27,201 bases of DNA. Origin: Thermoleophilia bacterium. Lineage in GTDB: Bacteria; Actinomycetota; Thermoleophilia; Gaiellales; Gaiellaceae. Under the pieces are notes generated by a model. That model saw only the letters and a program-made list of their open reading frames with translations, did no database searches and was not told the origin of the DNA. The position numbers and the translations under genes were made by a program. Positions 14,824 to 22,483 of the stretch are shown piece after piece. Each line of letters starts with the position of its first letter. Within the stretch, counting starts at the first letter, position 1. The DNA lies in the NCBI GenBank assembly GCA_014534295.1, contig JACVRU010000003.1:1-27201 (forward strand), given 5' to 3'.

Positions 14824-15477
14824 GTGCCGCCGCGCGGCCTCGACCCGACCGGGATCATCCTCGTGGACAAGCCGCCGGGCCCCTCGTCGTTCGCGGTCGT
14901 CCACCGGATCCGCAGCCGCACCGGCGCCCGCACGGGCCATGCCGGGACGCTCGATCCCTTCGCGAGCGGGCTCCTCGTGCTGCTCTCCGGGCGCGCGACG
15001 AAGCTGACGCCTCGGTTCGTCGGGCTGGACAAGCGCTACGTGACGGAAGTCGACCTCTCGGCGCGCACGTCCACCGGCGATCCGGAGGGGAACGTCGTCG
15101 AGCGGCGGGAGCCGCCGCCGCCCCAGGAGCTCGAGGACGCGCTCGATCGCCTGCGCGGCGAGGTGGAGCTGCGCGTTCCGGCCGCCTCCGCCGTGAAGGT
15201 CGGCGGCGAGCGCGCCTACCGTCTCCACCGCCGCGGCGTCGACGTGGAGATGCCGCTTCGGCGCTCGCAAGTCCGCGAGCTCGAGCTCCTGCGCTACGGG
15301 CAGGGCGTCGCCGAGCTCGATCTGCTCGTCTCCTCGGGGACGTACGTGCGCGCGATCGCGGACGCGCTCGGCGGCCACTGCGTCTCGCTGCGGCGCACCG
15401 AGGTCGGCCCGTTCCGCGTCGACGAGGCGGACGAGGCCCGCGTCATCCCCGTGGAGGCGGCGCTCGGGCGGCTGTGA
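14824..15477 (+). CDS. truB: tRNA pseudouridine(55) synthase, short form
   Basis: This is 217 residues from a GTG. GIILVDKPPGPSSFAVV, GHAGTLDPFASGLLVL with the catalytic Asp44, SAVKVGGERAYRLHRRG and SSGTYVRAIADALG are the TruB motifs. TruB makes pseudouridine 55 in the T loop of tRNAs. The protein is much shorter than the usual ~300 residues: it ends after the catalytic domain and lacks the C-terminal PUA-like domain. Its start follows the nrnA stop by 9 bases. It overlaps ribF (GTGA). Confidence 0.92.
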   Translation: MPPRGLDPTGIILVDKPPGPSSFAVVHRIRSRTGARTGHAGTLDPFASGLLVLLSGRATKLTPRFVGLDKRYVTEVDLSARTSTGDPEGNVVERREPPPPQELEDALDRLRGEVELRVPAASAVKVGGERAYRLHRRGVDVEMPLRRSQVRELELLRYGQGVAELDLLVSSGTYVRAIADALGGHCVSLRRTEVGPFRVDEADEARVIPVEAALGRL

Positions 15478-16289
15478 GCCGGACGGTCGCGATCGGCACG
15501 TTCGACGGCGTCCACCGCGGCCACCGGCGGGTGCTCGAGCCGGCCGACGTGGCGGTCACGTTCCACCCGCACCCGCGGGCCGTCCTCGGCAACCGGGTCG
15601 AGCTGATCTCCACGCTCGAGCGGCGGGTCGAGCTGATCCGCGAGGCGGGCGTGGCCGAGGTCTCCGTCGTCGAGTTCACGCCCGAGCTGTCGCAGCTCGA
15701 GGCCGAGGAGTTCGTCGAGCGGCACGTCCGCCCGCTGGGGGCGACCGCGGTCGTGGCCGGAAGCGACTTCCGCTTCGGCCGCGGCCGGCGCGGCGACCTG
15801 GCGCTGCTCGAGCGGCTCGGGCTGGAGGTGCGACGCGTGCCGGACGTCGAGGGCGTCTCGTCGACGGAGATCCGGCGACTGCTGCGCGAGGGCGAGGTAC
15901 GCGCGGCCGCGGCGCTGCTCGGCCGCCCGGCCGAGGTGGAGGGCACGGTGGTCGCCGGAGACGCCCGCGGCGGCACGCTCGGCTTCCCGACCGCGAACCT
16001 CGCCGCTCCGGGGGATCTGCTCGTCCCGGCCTACGGGATCTACGCGGGCTCGGCGCGGGGGCTGCGGGCCGCCGTCTCGATCGGCACGAATCCCCACTAC
16101 GGCGGGCAGGAGCGGCGCGTCGAGGCGTTCCTGCTCGACTTCGCGGGCGATCTCTACGGCGAGCGGCTGGTCGTCGAGCTCTGGGAGCGGCTGCGGGAGG
16201 AGCGTGCCTTCGGCGACGAGGCGGAGCTCGTCGCGGCGATCGCCGCGGATGTGGAGGCGACGAGGCGCGCCGTCAGACCGCCCGGGTAG
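15474..16289 (+). CDS. ribF: Bifunctional riboflavin kinase/FAD synthetase
   Basis: This is 271 residues. The N-terminal nucleotidylyltransferase motif G8-TFDGVHRG-H17 and VTFHPHPRAVL mark the FAD synthetase half, with SSTEIRRLL at its end. GTVVAGDARGGTLGFPTANL and the downstream barrel mark the riboflavin kinase half. The enzyme makes FMN and FAD. About 10-15 residues seem to be missing between HRRVLE and VAVTFHPHP, where other family members have a longer helix. It is translationally coupled to truB. Confidence 0.93.
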   Translation: MSRTVAIGTFDGVHRGHRRVLEPADVAVTFHPHPRAVLGNRVELISTLERRVELIREAGVAEVSVVEFTPELSQLEAEEFVERHVRPLGATAVVAGSDFRFGRGRRGDLALLERLGLEVRRVPDVEGVSSTEIRRLLREGEVRAAAALLGRPAEVEGTVVAGDARGGTLGFPTANLAAPGDLLVPAYGIYAGSARGLRAAVSIGTNPHYGGQERRVEAFLLDFAGDLYGERLVVELWERLREERAFGDEAELVAAIAADVEATRRAVRPPG

Positions 16290-16310
16290 GCGGTTGACTC
16301 CGAGTAGCAC

Positions 16311-16340
16311 CGTTGACTTTTTCACGCTCCGCCTTTAGCT
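16311..16340 (+). promoter_or_regulatory. Candidate promoter for the broken secreted gene
   Basis: TTGACT (16311-16316) and TTAGCT (16335-16340) are 18 bases apart and the -10 ends 6 bases before the ATG at 16347. A second TTGACT stands at 16292-16297. The geometry fits a leaderless sigma-70-type promoter. Confidence 0.45.
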
Positions 16341-16346
16341 CAGGCG

Positions 16347-16690
16347 ATGCGCTACCTGATCGTGTTGCTGGTGCTGGCCCTGGTCGTACCCGCCTCGGCG
16401 GCCGCGTCAAATCGGTCCGACGCGCGCCTGGACGCAGCGGCGACCGAGGTCGCCGGGCAGCCCGTCTCGGTCTGGTGCGAGACGCACTGGTCGTCGTGGA
16501 TCCTGACCGGCGTCGACGCATTCGGCCAGGACTGGTCGTTCCTGTTCGGGTTCACGTTCATCGGCCGCCCGGCGTCTCGACTCAGGTCGTCCGCTCTCGC
16601 TAGGTCGAGAACCCCTGGCTCGCCCGCCTGGCCGCAGACGCCCTGCGCTGGCACCGGTCGCTGCCCCCCGAGTACCAGGGGAACTGCTAG
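16347..16690 (+). pseudogene. Internally deleted secreted protein gene
   Basis: From ATG 16347 a clean signal peptide (MRYLIVLLVLALVVPASAAA) is followed by SVWCETHWSSWILTGVDAFG and FLFGFTFIGRP, after which composition turns to frameshifted Arg/Ser. In another frame, VENPWLARLAADALRWHRSL and PPEYQGNC end at TAG 16688-16690 and look like the natural C-terminus; a TAG at 16601-16603 interrupts that frame. I recall a secreted family with this N- and C-terminus and a longer middle, which would be missing here. The promoter seems intact. Confidence in decay is moderate and no function is assigned. Confidence 0.55.
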
Positions 16691-18048
16691 GCGACGAGGA
16701 CGGCGCCGCTTCGACGGGGGTCGGCCCCGAGGCCCGTCCGGCCCATCGCGCTGACGCCACCGAAGTAGTGGTGGAGCGCGTCCCAGCGGCGCACCGTCCA
16801 GCCGCGCGCCTCGAGCGCGGAGAGGCCTTCCTCGTCGACGCCCGGCTCGGCGTTGACGACCGCTCCGGCCGGATGGAAGCGCGACCGGTCGACAGCCGCC
16901 TGCGGCTCGAGCCCCTCGTCGAGGATCCCGGCGAGCACGCCGACGAGGGCGGTCCGGAGGCGAGTCCCGCCAGCGGCTCCGAGCGCGAGCGAGAGGCCGC
17001 CGGAGTCGAGCGCGAGGGTAGGGGCCATCATGCTCGGCATCCGTCCACCGGGCCGCAGCGGCTTGCGGACGAGGTCGACCTCTCCGAGCATGCTGTTCAG
17101 GTGCAGGTCGAGGCCGGGGAGGAAGTCGCCCGAGCCGAGGCCGAGGCTCGTCGTCAGGACGCAGGCGCTCCCCTCGCCGTCCACCACGGCGAGGTTCGTC
17201 GTGTGCGACTCGACCCCGCCGGGCTGGAGCGCCTCGACGAGCGCGAGCACTCGGGCGGCGCCACCGAGACCACGGAGGCGGGGGAGGCGGTCAAGGGTCT
17301 CGGGGACGCCGGAGAGCCCGAGGCGCGTGAGCACTCGCAGGCCCAGGTACGCGACCTCGGCGGGCTCGCTCCACCGGGCCTCGTAGGCGGCCAGGTCGTC
17401 GCGCGTGAGCGTGACCCCGGCGACGCCGAGGAGCGACTCGGCGATCGCGCCGCTGTAGCAGCCGGCCGCTCCCTCGTCGGCGAGCAGCCGGAGCGCCTCC
17501 TTCAGACCGGGCTGGCGCAGCGTGTCGCCCTCGGACAGCAGCTTTCCGCCCGGGGCGTAGAGCTCGGCGCCACGGTTCATCGTCATCACGGGCTCGAGCA
17601 TCGCGAGGCAGCGGGCATGGGCGCGCGGGACCTCGACGCCCGATTCCGCCAGGCGGAGCGCGGGCTCGACGAGGCGGGGCCAGGGGAGCCTGCCGGCGGT
17701 GCGCCAGAGCGCGTCGAGCCCGGCCGGCACGCCCGGGACCGCGCAGGAAGCGGGCCCGACCGCGTAGTGGACGAGCTCGGCGCCGAACGGCACCTCGAGC
17801 CGGAGGAGCTCGCCGGCCTCGCCCGACGGCACGGCGACGAAGCAGTCGAGGTTCCGCGCCGAGCCGTCGCGGGCGTCGAGGTAGATCGCGTGACCGCCGC
17901 CGAGCAGTCCGGTCATCACCGTCTCCGCGACGCACGACGCGAGGCAGCCCGCGACCGCCGCGTCGGCGGCGCTGCCGCCCTCGGCGAGGATCTCCACGGC
18001 CGCCTCGGCCGTGGCCGGATGCCCCGCAGCGACGCCCGCCGCCACCAT
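16687..18048 (-). CDS. Gamma-glutamyltransferase-like Ntn hydrolase
   Basis: This is 453 residues from ATG 18048. MVAAGVAAGHPATAEAAVEILAEGG and AAVAGCLASCVAETVMTGLLGGG are the N-terminal GGT blocks. H-T283-T284-N-L-A-V-V-D is the autoprocessing and nucleophile site, with Thr283 the likely nucleophile, and SRFHPAGAVVNAEPGV and FGGVSAMGR close the small subunit. The usual TTH is TTN here. No signal peptide is seen, although GGTs are usually exported, and the protein is shorter than the usual ~550. A longer in-frame ORF reaches 18141 but its extra residues look non-coding. The substrate could be a gamma-glutamyl compound other than glutathione. Confidence 0.85.
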   Translation of the reverse strand: MVAAGVAAGHPATAEAAVEILAEGGSAADAAVAGCLASCVAETVMTGLLGGGHAIYLDARDGSARNLDCFVAVPSGEAGELLRLEVPFGAELVHYAVGPASCAVPGVPAGLDALWRTAGRLPWPRLVEPALRLAESGVEVPRAHARCLAMLEPVMTMNRGAELYAPGGKLLSEGDTLRQPGLKEALRLLADEGAAGCYSGAIAESLLGVAGVTLTRDDLAAYEARWSEPAEVAYLGLRVLTRLGLSGVPETLDRLPRLRGLGGAARVLALVEALQPGGVESHTTNLAVVDGEGSACVLTTSLGLGSGDFLPGLDLHLNSMLGEVDLVRKPLRPGGRMPSMMAPTLALDSGGLSLALGAAGGTRLRTALVGVLAGILDEGLEPQAAVDRSRFHPAGAVVNAEPGVDEEGLSALEARGWTVRRWDALHHYFGGVSAMGRTGLGADPRRSGAVLVA

Positions 18049-18055
18049 CTTCGCT

Positions 18056-18061
18056 ACCCTA
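18056..18061 (-). promoter_or_regulatory. Candidate -10 box (TAGGGT) for the GGT-like gene
   Basis: On the minus strand TAGGGT lies 7 bases upstream of the ATG at 18048. This supports that start and a leaderless message. Confidence 0.4.
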
Positions 18062-18140
18062 GTGCGCGACCGCAGCCTCGGCCGCCCGCGTCCTTCCTTC
18101 GCGGCGCGCTGGGACTGCGGAGGCCCATAACGGAGGTGCA

Positions 18141-18410
18141 ATGACCCTCGCCAAGGAAGACAAGCTGGAGATCGTCAAGAAGTACGGCCGCTCCGAGGCC
18201 GACACGGGCTCCGCACAGGTGCAGGTCGCGCTCCTCACCGAGCGGATCAACCAGCTCACGGAGCACCTGCGCACGCACAAGCACGACCATCACTCGCGCC
18301 GCGGGCTGCTGAAGCTCGTGGGGCGCCGCCGTGGGTTCCTGAACTATCTCCAGAAGAACGATCTCGAGGCCTACCGAGCCCTGATCCAGGAGCTGGGGCT
18401 CCGCAGGTAG
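18141..18410 (+). CDS. rpsO: 30S ribosomal protein S15
   Basis: This is 89 residues, exactly the usual length. KKYGRSEADTGSAQVQVALL, RINQLTEHLRTHKHDHHSRR and LLKLVGRRRGFLNYLQKND are the S15 signatures. GGAGG stands 6 bases upstream of the ATG. S15 binds the central domain of 16S rRNA early in 30S assembly. It is followed by pnp, the usual order. Confidence 0.98.
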   Translation: MTLAKEDKLEIVKKYGRSEADTGSAQVQVALLTERINQLTEHLRTHKHDHHSRRGLLKLVGRRRGFLNYLQKNDLEAYRALIQELGLRR

Positions 18411-18423
18411 GCGTGGATGCGGT

Positions 18424-18482
18424 GAGCGGAGATTTGAGCGAGTCCCGGCGTCGGGGCTGGTTCAAATCCCCGCTCTCCGCTC
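18424..18482 (+). promoter_or_regulatory. Long imperfect hairpin in the rpsO-pnp gap (pnp leader)
   Basis: Four stem segments stack into one arm. GAGCGGAG (18424-18431) pairs with 18475-18482. ATTTGA (18432-18437) pairs with 18462-18467, extended by two more pairs. AGTCCC (18441-18446) pairs with GGGGCT (18453-18458). This gives about 22 base pairs with a 7-base bulge, one mismatch and a 6-base loop. It ends 22 bases before the pnp ATG. In Escherichia coli a hairpin at this place is cut by RNase III and used by PNPase to repress its own synthesis; a similar role here is inference. Confidence 0.65.
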
Positions 18483-18504
18483 GAAGCAGAGTGGAGGAGA
18501 GAAC

Positions 18505-20997
18505 ATGAGCATTACCGCCGAGCGTCACGAGACGATCTCGGTCGACGTCGGACGCGAGCAGATCACGTTCGAGACCGGCAAGCTGGCGAAGCAGGCCGAC
18601 GGCGCCGTCCTGGTGCGATCGGGTGACACGATCGTCCTGGCGACTGCGGTCGGGAGGCCGGAGGCCCGCGAGGGCGCCGACTTCTTCCCGCTGACCGTGG
18701 ACGTCGAAGAGCGGATGTACGCCGCCGGGAAGATCCCGGGCGGCTTCTTCAAGCGGGAGGGGCGGCCGACCGAGAAGGCGATCCTGACCGCGCGGATGAT
18801 CGACCGCCCGATCCGGCCGCTCTGGCCGAAGGGCTTCAAGAACGAGGTTCACGTCGTCTGCACGACCCTCTCGGCCGACCTCGTCTCGCAGTACGACATC
18901 CTGGCGATCAACGGCGCCTCGGCGGCGCTGATGCTGTCGCCGCTGCCGTTCCTCGGTCCCGTCGGGGCCGTCCGGGTGGGCATGGTCGACGGCGAGCTCG
19001 TCGTCAACCCGACCTACCAGGAGCTCGAGAACGACAGCGACCTCGACCTGATCGTGGTCGGCACGAGGGATGCGCTGACGATGGTCGAGGCGGGCGGTAG
19101 CGAGATCCCGGAGGAAACGATCCTCCAGGCGTTCGAGCTCGCGCACGACGAGATCCGCAAGCTGTGCGAGGCGCAGGAGGAGCTGCGCGAGCGGGTCGGA
19201 AAGCCCAAGTGGCTCGACCCGGAGCTCACGCGCGAGCTCGAGGAGCGGCACGGCGGCGCGATCGTCTCGCGGATCGGCTCGCACGGCCTCCGCGAGTCCG
19301 GCGTGATCGTCGACGAGCTCGTCTCCGAGCTGTGTGCGCCACTGACGATGGAGTCCACCGAGGACGACATCGTCCGCGAGCTCCAGGTCCGCTCCGCGCT
19401 CGCGCTGATCCTCGAGCGGCAGCGGCTGGCGGCAGTGCTCCCGCACGTCATGGAGCAGTTCGAGAGCGAGCTGCGCGCGCTGACCGAGGCCGAGCAGGAC
19501 TCGAAGGAGCTCAAGTCCGCGAAGCGGAGCCTGCTCTTCGAGCGCATCGTCGACGAGGTGCGGCTGCCGTTCCCGGTCTCGGCGCCGGTCGAGGGAGCCG
19601 ACACGGAGCCGGTCAAAGACCCGCTGACCCGTTCGACGATCAAGAAGGCGGCCGAGTCGGCGTACAAGGATCTCGTCCGCCGGAAGATCGCCGTCGAGAA
19701 GCGGCGGCCCGACGGGCGCGTCACCGACGAGATCCGGCCGGTCACCTGCGACGTCGCCGTCACGCCGCGCACACACGGATCGGCCCTCTTCACGCGCGGC
19801 CAGACGCAGATCCTGTCGCTGCTCACGCTCGGCACGGCCAAGGAGGGCCAGCGGATCGATGACCTCTCGCTCGAGGAAGAGCGCCGTTACATGCACCACT
19901 ACAACTTCCCGCCGTTCTCGGTCGGGGAGACGGGCTTCATGCGCGGCCCGAAGCGGCGCGACATCGGCCACGGCGCGCTCGCGCAGCGGGCGCTCGAGCG
20001 GGTGATTCCGCCCGCGGAGGACTTCCCGTACACGATCCGGATCGTCTCGGAGACGCTCGAGTCGAACGGATCGTCGTCGATGGGCTCCGTCTGCGGGTCG
20101 ACGCTCTCCCTGATGGACGCCGGCGTGCCGATCAAGGCACCCGTCGGCGGCATCGCGATGGGCCTGATCAAGGAGGGTGACCACTACGTCATCCTCACGG
20201 ACATCCAGGGCGCCGAGGACCATCTCGGGGACATGGACTTCAAGGTGGCCGGGACCCGCGACGGGATCACGGCGCTCCAGATGGACATCAAGATCACCGG
20301 CGTGACGCAGGCGATCCTCCGGGACGCCCTCGAGCAGGCCCGGCAAGCGAGGAACTTCATCCTCGACCGGATGCTGGAGACGCTGTCCGAGTCGCGCAGC
20401 GAGCTCTCGGAGAACGCGCCTCGGATCTCGACCGTCAAGATCGACCCCGAGCAGATCGGGCTCGTGATCGGGAAGGGCGGCGAGACGATCCGCGGGCTCG
20501 AGTCGGACCACGACGTCCAGGTGGACATCGAGGAGGACGGCACGATCCTCATCTACGCCACGGACGGCCAGAAGGCCGAGTCGGCGATCGCGGCGATCAC
20601 TGCGCTGACGAAGCAGCCCGAGGTCGGCGACAAGTACACCGGCAAGGTCGTCAAGACGACCGACTTCGGCGCCTTCGTCGAGCTGAAGAAGGGCACCGAC
20701 GGGCTGCTCCACGTCTCGAACGTGGGGCCCGGCCGCGTCGCCCACATCGAGGACGTGATCGCGCGCGGAGACGTGCTCGACGTGGAGGTCCGCGAGGTGG
20801 ACAAGGAGCGCGGCCGGATCGGTCTGAAGCTGGTCGCCAAGCACGAGAACGGCCGCCTCGTCCAGCCCGAAGAGCTGATCGAGCGGGCGAAGGACGCCCC
20901 GCCCCGCGAGCCGCGAGAGCCCCGGGGCGACCGGCGCGGCGGGCGCGGCGGCGGCCGGGACCGCGGGCGCGGCCCGCGTCGCGACCGAGACGAATAG
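18505..20997 (+). CDS. pnp: Polyribonucleotide nucleotidyltransferase
   Basis: This is 830 residues against a usual ~700-750. The first RNase PH domain (~15-145) contains AGKIPGGFFKREGRPTEKAIL. A helical linker spans ~230-400. The second RNase PH domain starts at RPDGR (~401) with HGSALFTRGQTQ and GSSSMGSVCGS (~520). The KH domain has GLVIGKGGETIRGL (G656-KGG), and the S1 domain runs from ~708 (GKVVKTTDFGAFVELKKGTDGLLHVS). The tail is rich in Arg and Gly. The linker is expanded by very roughly 90-100 residues, and the tail is likely RNA-binding. PNPase degrades RNA 3'-5' with phosphate. GGAGG lies upstream of the ATG. Confidence 0.97.
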   Translation: MSITAERHETISVDVGREQITFETGKLAKQADGAVLVRSGDTIVLATAVGRPEAREGADFFPLTVDVEERMYAAGKIPGGFFKREGRPTEKAILTARMIDRPIRPLWPKGFKNEVHVVCTTLSADLVSQYDILAINGASAALMLSPLPFLGPVGAVRVGMVDGELVVNPTYQELENDSDLDLIVVGTRDALTMVEAGGSEIPEETILQAFELAHDEIRKLCEAQEELRERVGKPKWLDPELTRELEERHGGAIVSRIGSHGLRESGVIVDELVSELCAPLTMESTEDDIVRELQVRSALALILERQRLAAVLPHVMEQFESELRALTEAEQDSKELKSAKRSLLFERIVDEVRLPFPVSAPVEGADTEPVKDPLTRSTIKKAAESAYKDLVRRKIAVEKRRPDGRVTDEIRPVTCDVAVTPRTHGSALFTRGQTQILSLLTLGTAKEGQRIDDLSLEEERRYMHHYNFPPFSVGETGFMRGPKRRDIGHGALAQRALERVIPPAEDFPYTIRIVSETLESNGSSSMGSVCGSTLSLMDAGVPIKAPVGGIAMGLIKEGDHYVILTDIQGAEDHLGDMDFKVAGTRDGITALQMDIKITGVTQAILRDALEQARQARNFILDRMLETLSESRSELSENAPRISTVKIDPEQIGLVIGKGGETIRGLESDHDVQVDIEEDGTILIYATDGQKAESAIAAITALTKQPEVGDKYTGKVVKTTDFGAFVELKKGTDGLLHVSNVGPGRVAHIEDVIARGDVLDVEVREVDKERGRIGLKLVAKHENGRLVQPEELIERAKDAPPREPREPRGDRRGGRGGGRDRGRGPRRDRDE

Positions 20998-21017
20998 GGC
21001 GACCGCGACGAATAGGG

Positions 21018-21045
21018 GAGAGGGGCGGCGGGCGCCGCCCCTCTC
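21018..21045. terminator. Strong hairpin after pnp
   Basis: A perfect 12-base stem, GAGAGGGGCGGC at 21018-21029 and its complement at 21034-21045, encloses a 4-base loop. It lies between pnp and the convergent PRC-barrel gene and probably ends both messages, though the T-tract is poor. Confidence 0.75.
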
Positions 21046-21056
21046 GCTTCTCGGCC

Positions 21057-21428
21057 CTAGAGCCCCGGCCCGTAGTACTCGCCGAGGCGGTTCCGGTAGT
21101 CGTCGTTCGTGGCGAAGTCCTCGTCGAACTCGGGAGCGTTCTTGATCTCGTCCTTCGTCCGGCTGACGAAGACGGTCTCGCTCTCCGGGTCGACCCGCTG
21201 GACCACGCCGGCCGGAAGCATGACCTTCTTGCCGAAGATCCACGGGCCGGTGTCGACGATCAGGTAGCTGCTGCCGGCCTCGTAGGTGGCCTCGTCGACC
21301 TTGCCGATCCCGCCGTCGGTCGCCTCGACGCTGAAGCCGGTCAGATCGACATCGCCGATCGTCGGCTCCGTCTGGAAGCTCCAGACGTCGGTCGTCGTGC
21401 CCAATCCGGGCCTGGTCGGGTCTTGCAT
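21057..21428 (-). CDS. PRC-barrel domain protein
   Basis: This is a 123-residue soluble protein. DVDLTGFSVEATDGGIGKVDEATYEAGSSYLIVDTGPWIFGKKVMLPAGVVQRVD is a PRC-barrel (beta-barrel) pattern, followed by a tail (TKDEIKNAPEFDED...YRNRLGEYYGPGL) typical of actinobacterial stress-type PRC proteins. PRC barrels are protein- or RNA-interaction modules and the role here is unknown. A strong GAAGGAGGGG precedes the ATG. Confidence 0.88.
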   Translation of the reverse strand: MQDPTRPGLGTTTDVWSFQTEPTIGDVDLTGFSVEATDGGIGKVDEATYEAGSSYLIVDTGPWIFGKKVMLPAGVVQRVDPESETVFVSRTKDEIKNAPEFDEDFATNDDYRNRLGEYYGPGL

Positions 21429-21468
21429 GTGAGACCCCTCCTTCGGTCGATTGAGTAGCGCCTACCCA

Positions 21469-22428
21469 CTACGCCGAAACGATGAACACGGGGGTGCCGA
21501 GCTCGACGCGCTCGAACAGCCACTCCGCGTCGGGGACGTACATCCGGATGCAACCGTGGGAGGCGGAATAGCCGATCGAGGCGGGCGAAGGCGTCCCGTG
21601 GATCCCGACGCCCCACGCCGAGAGGCCCATCCAGCGCGTCCCCAGCGGATTCGAGGGCCCCGGCGGCACCGGCTTCAGGCCCTTCGCCCAGTCGGAGGGC
21701 GGCGGATACCACCAGGGGTGGTACTGCTTGTCGACGACGTCGAAGCGGCCGAGCGGAGTCGGGTACTGCGGCAGGCCCGTGGCGACGCGGAAGACGCGCA
21801 CCTGCTTGCGGCCATCGAAGAGCGTGAGCGTGTTCGACTCCCGCCGGATCACGATCACCGGCGCGAGGTCGGCCTGCATGACGTCCGGGAGGACGCGCGC
21901 GAAGCGCAGCCGGACCGGGCGCCGCTCGCCGCGAAGCAGAGCGCCCCGAATCGCGCGTTCCAGCGCGCGCCGATCGAGCCGGCGGCCGGGCCGCCCCTCG
22001 GCGTAGGTCGGGCGCAACCGCGCGTCCAGGCCCGTGACGCTTGCGTCCACCGGCGCCCGAAAGTACCGCGGGGCGAGCCCGGCGACGAAGCGGCGGATGC
22101 GGGCATCGTTCACGCTTGCCGAGAGGGGGATGCTCTCGCCCGCGGCGGCGGCCAGCGCCGCCCGCGCGGCGGCGTCGACGTCGACCGACAGCCCGAAGCG
22201 ATCGGTCGCAACCGTGACGTCCCCGATCCGCAGCGGCCGCGCGAGTTCTCGCCGCAGCCGCTCGCGGGCCGGCTGCGTCGTCAGGCCGGCGAGGACGACG
22301 TCGCCCACGCGCACGCCGCGGGCGATCGGCGAGCCGGCCTCGTCGGCCGCCGGAGCGGCCGCGCAGGCAATCGTCGCCGCGAAGAGCACGACCCCGAGGC
22401 GGACGAGCGTCTTCCTGACGAACCTCAC
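21469..22428 (-). CDS. L,D-transpeptidase with N-terminal peptidoglycan-binding-like domain
   Basis: This is 319 residues from a GTG. A hydrophobic N-terminus (TLVRLGVVLFAATIACAAAP) serves as signal peptide or anchor. The middle resembles PG_binding_4 (VGDVVLAGLTTQPARERLRR...GRPGRRLDRRALERAIRGAL). The C-terminal YkuD catalytic domain has His277 (HGTPSP) and S290-H-G-C293-I-R, with Cys293 as nucleophile. Such enzymes make 3-3 cross-links between meso-diaminopimelate residues of peptidoglycan outside the membrane. It is divergent from the M16 protease gene, with a 55-base gap. Confidence 0.93.
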   Translation of the reverse strand: MRFVRKTLVRLGVVLFAATIACAAAPAADEAGSPIARGVRVGDVVLAGLTTQPARERLRRELARPLRIGDVTVATDRFGLSVDVDAAARAALAAAAGESIPLSASVNDARIRRFVAGLAPRYFRAPVDASVTGLDARLRPTYAEGRPGRRLDRRALERAIRGALLRGERRPVRLRFARVLPDVMQADLAPVIVIRRESNTLTLFDGRKQVRVFRVATGLPQYPTPLGRFDVVDKQYHPWWYPPPSDWAKGLKPVPPGPSNPLGTRWMGLSAWGVGIHGTPSPASIGYSASHGCIRMYVPDAEWLFERVELGTPVFIVSA

Positions 22429-22471
22429 GTGCGAATGATCTTCCCGAAAACGGACGGAATCAACGCCTAAG

Positions 22472-22477
22472 TAGTCT
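22472..22477 (+). promoter_or_regulatory. Candidate -10 box (TAGTCT) for the M16 protease gene
   Basis: TAGTCT ends 6 bases before the GTG at 22484, with no Shine-Dalgarno between. This suggests a leaderless start. Confidence 0.45.
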
Positions 22478-22483
22478 TCGCCC

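Noticed and set aside
13771..15378. 535-codon minus-strand frame opposite nrnA and truB
   Set aside because: It is antisense to two genes with complete catalytic motifs, and its composition is shadow-like.
16768..18144. 458-codon plus-strand frame opposite the GGT-like gene
   Set aside because: The minus strand shows clear gamma-glutamyltransferase blocks, while the plus frame is Glu/Arg/Gly low complexity.
18424..18482. A tRNA-like T-arm (GGTTCAAATCC) in the rpsO-pnp gap
   Set aside because: The stretch is too short, has no D arm or anticodon arm, and the flanking bases pair as one long hairpin instead of a cloverleaf.
18256..21243. 995-codon minus-strand frame opposite pnp
   Set aside because: It is a shadow of pnp with low-complexity Arg/Asp/Leu composition and no motif.
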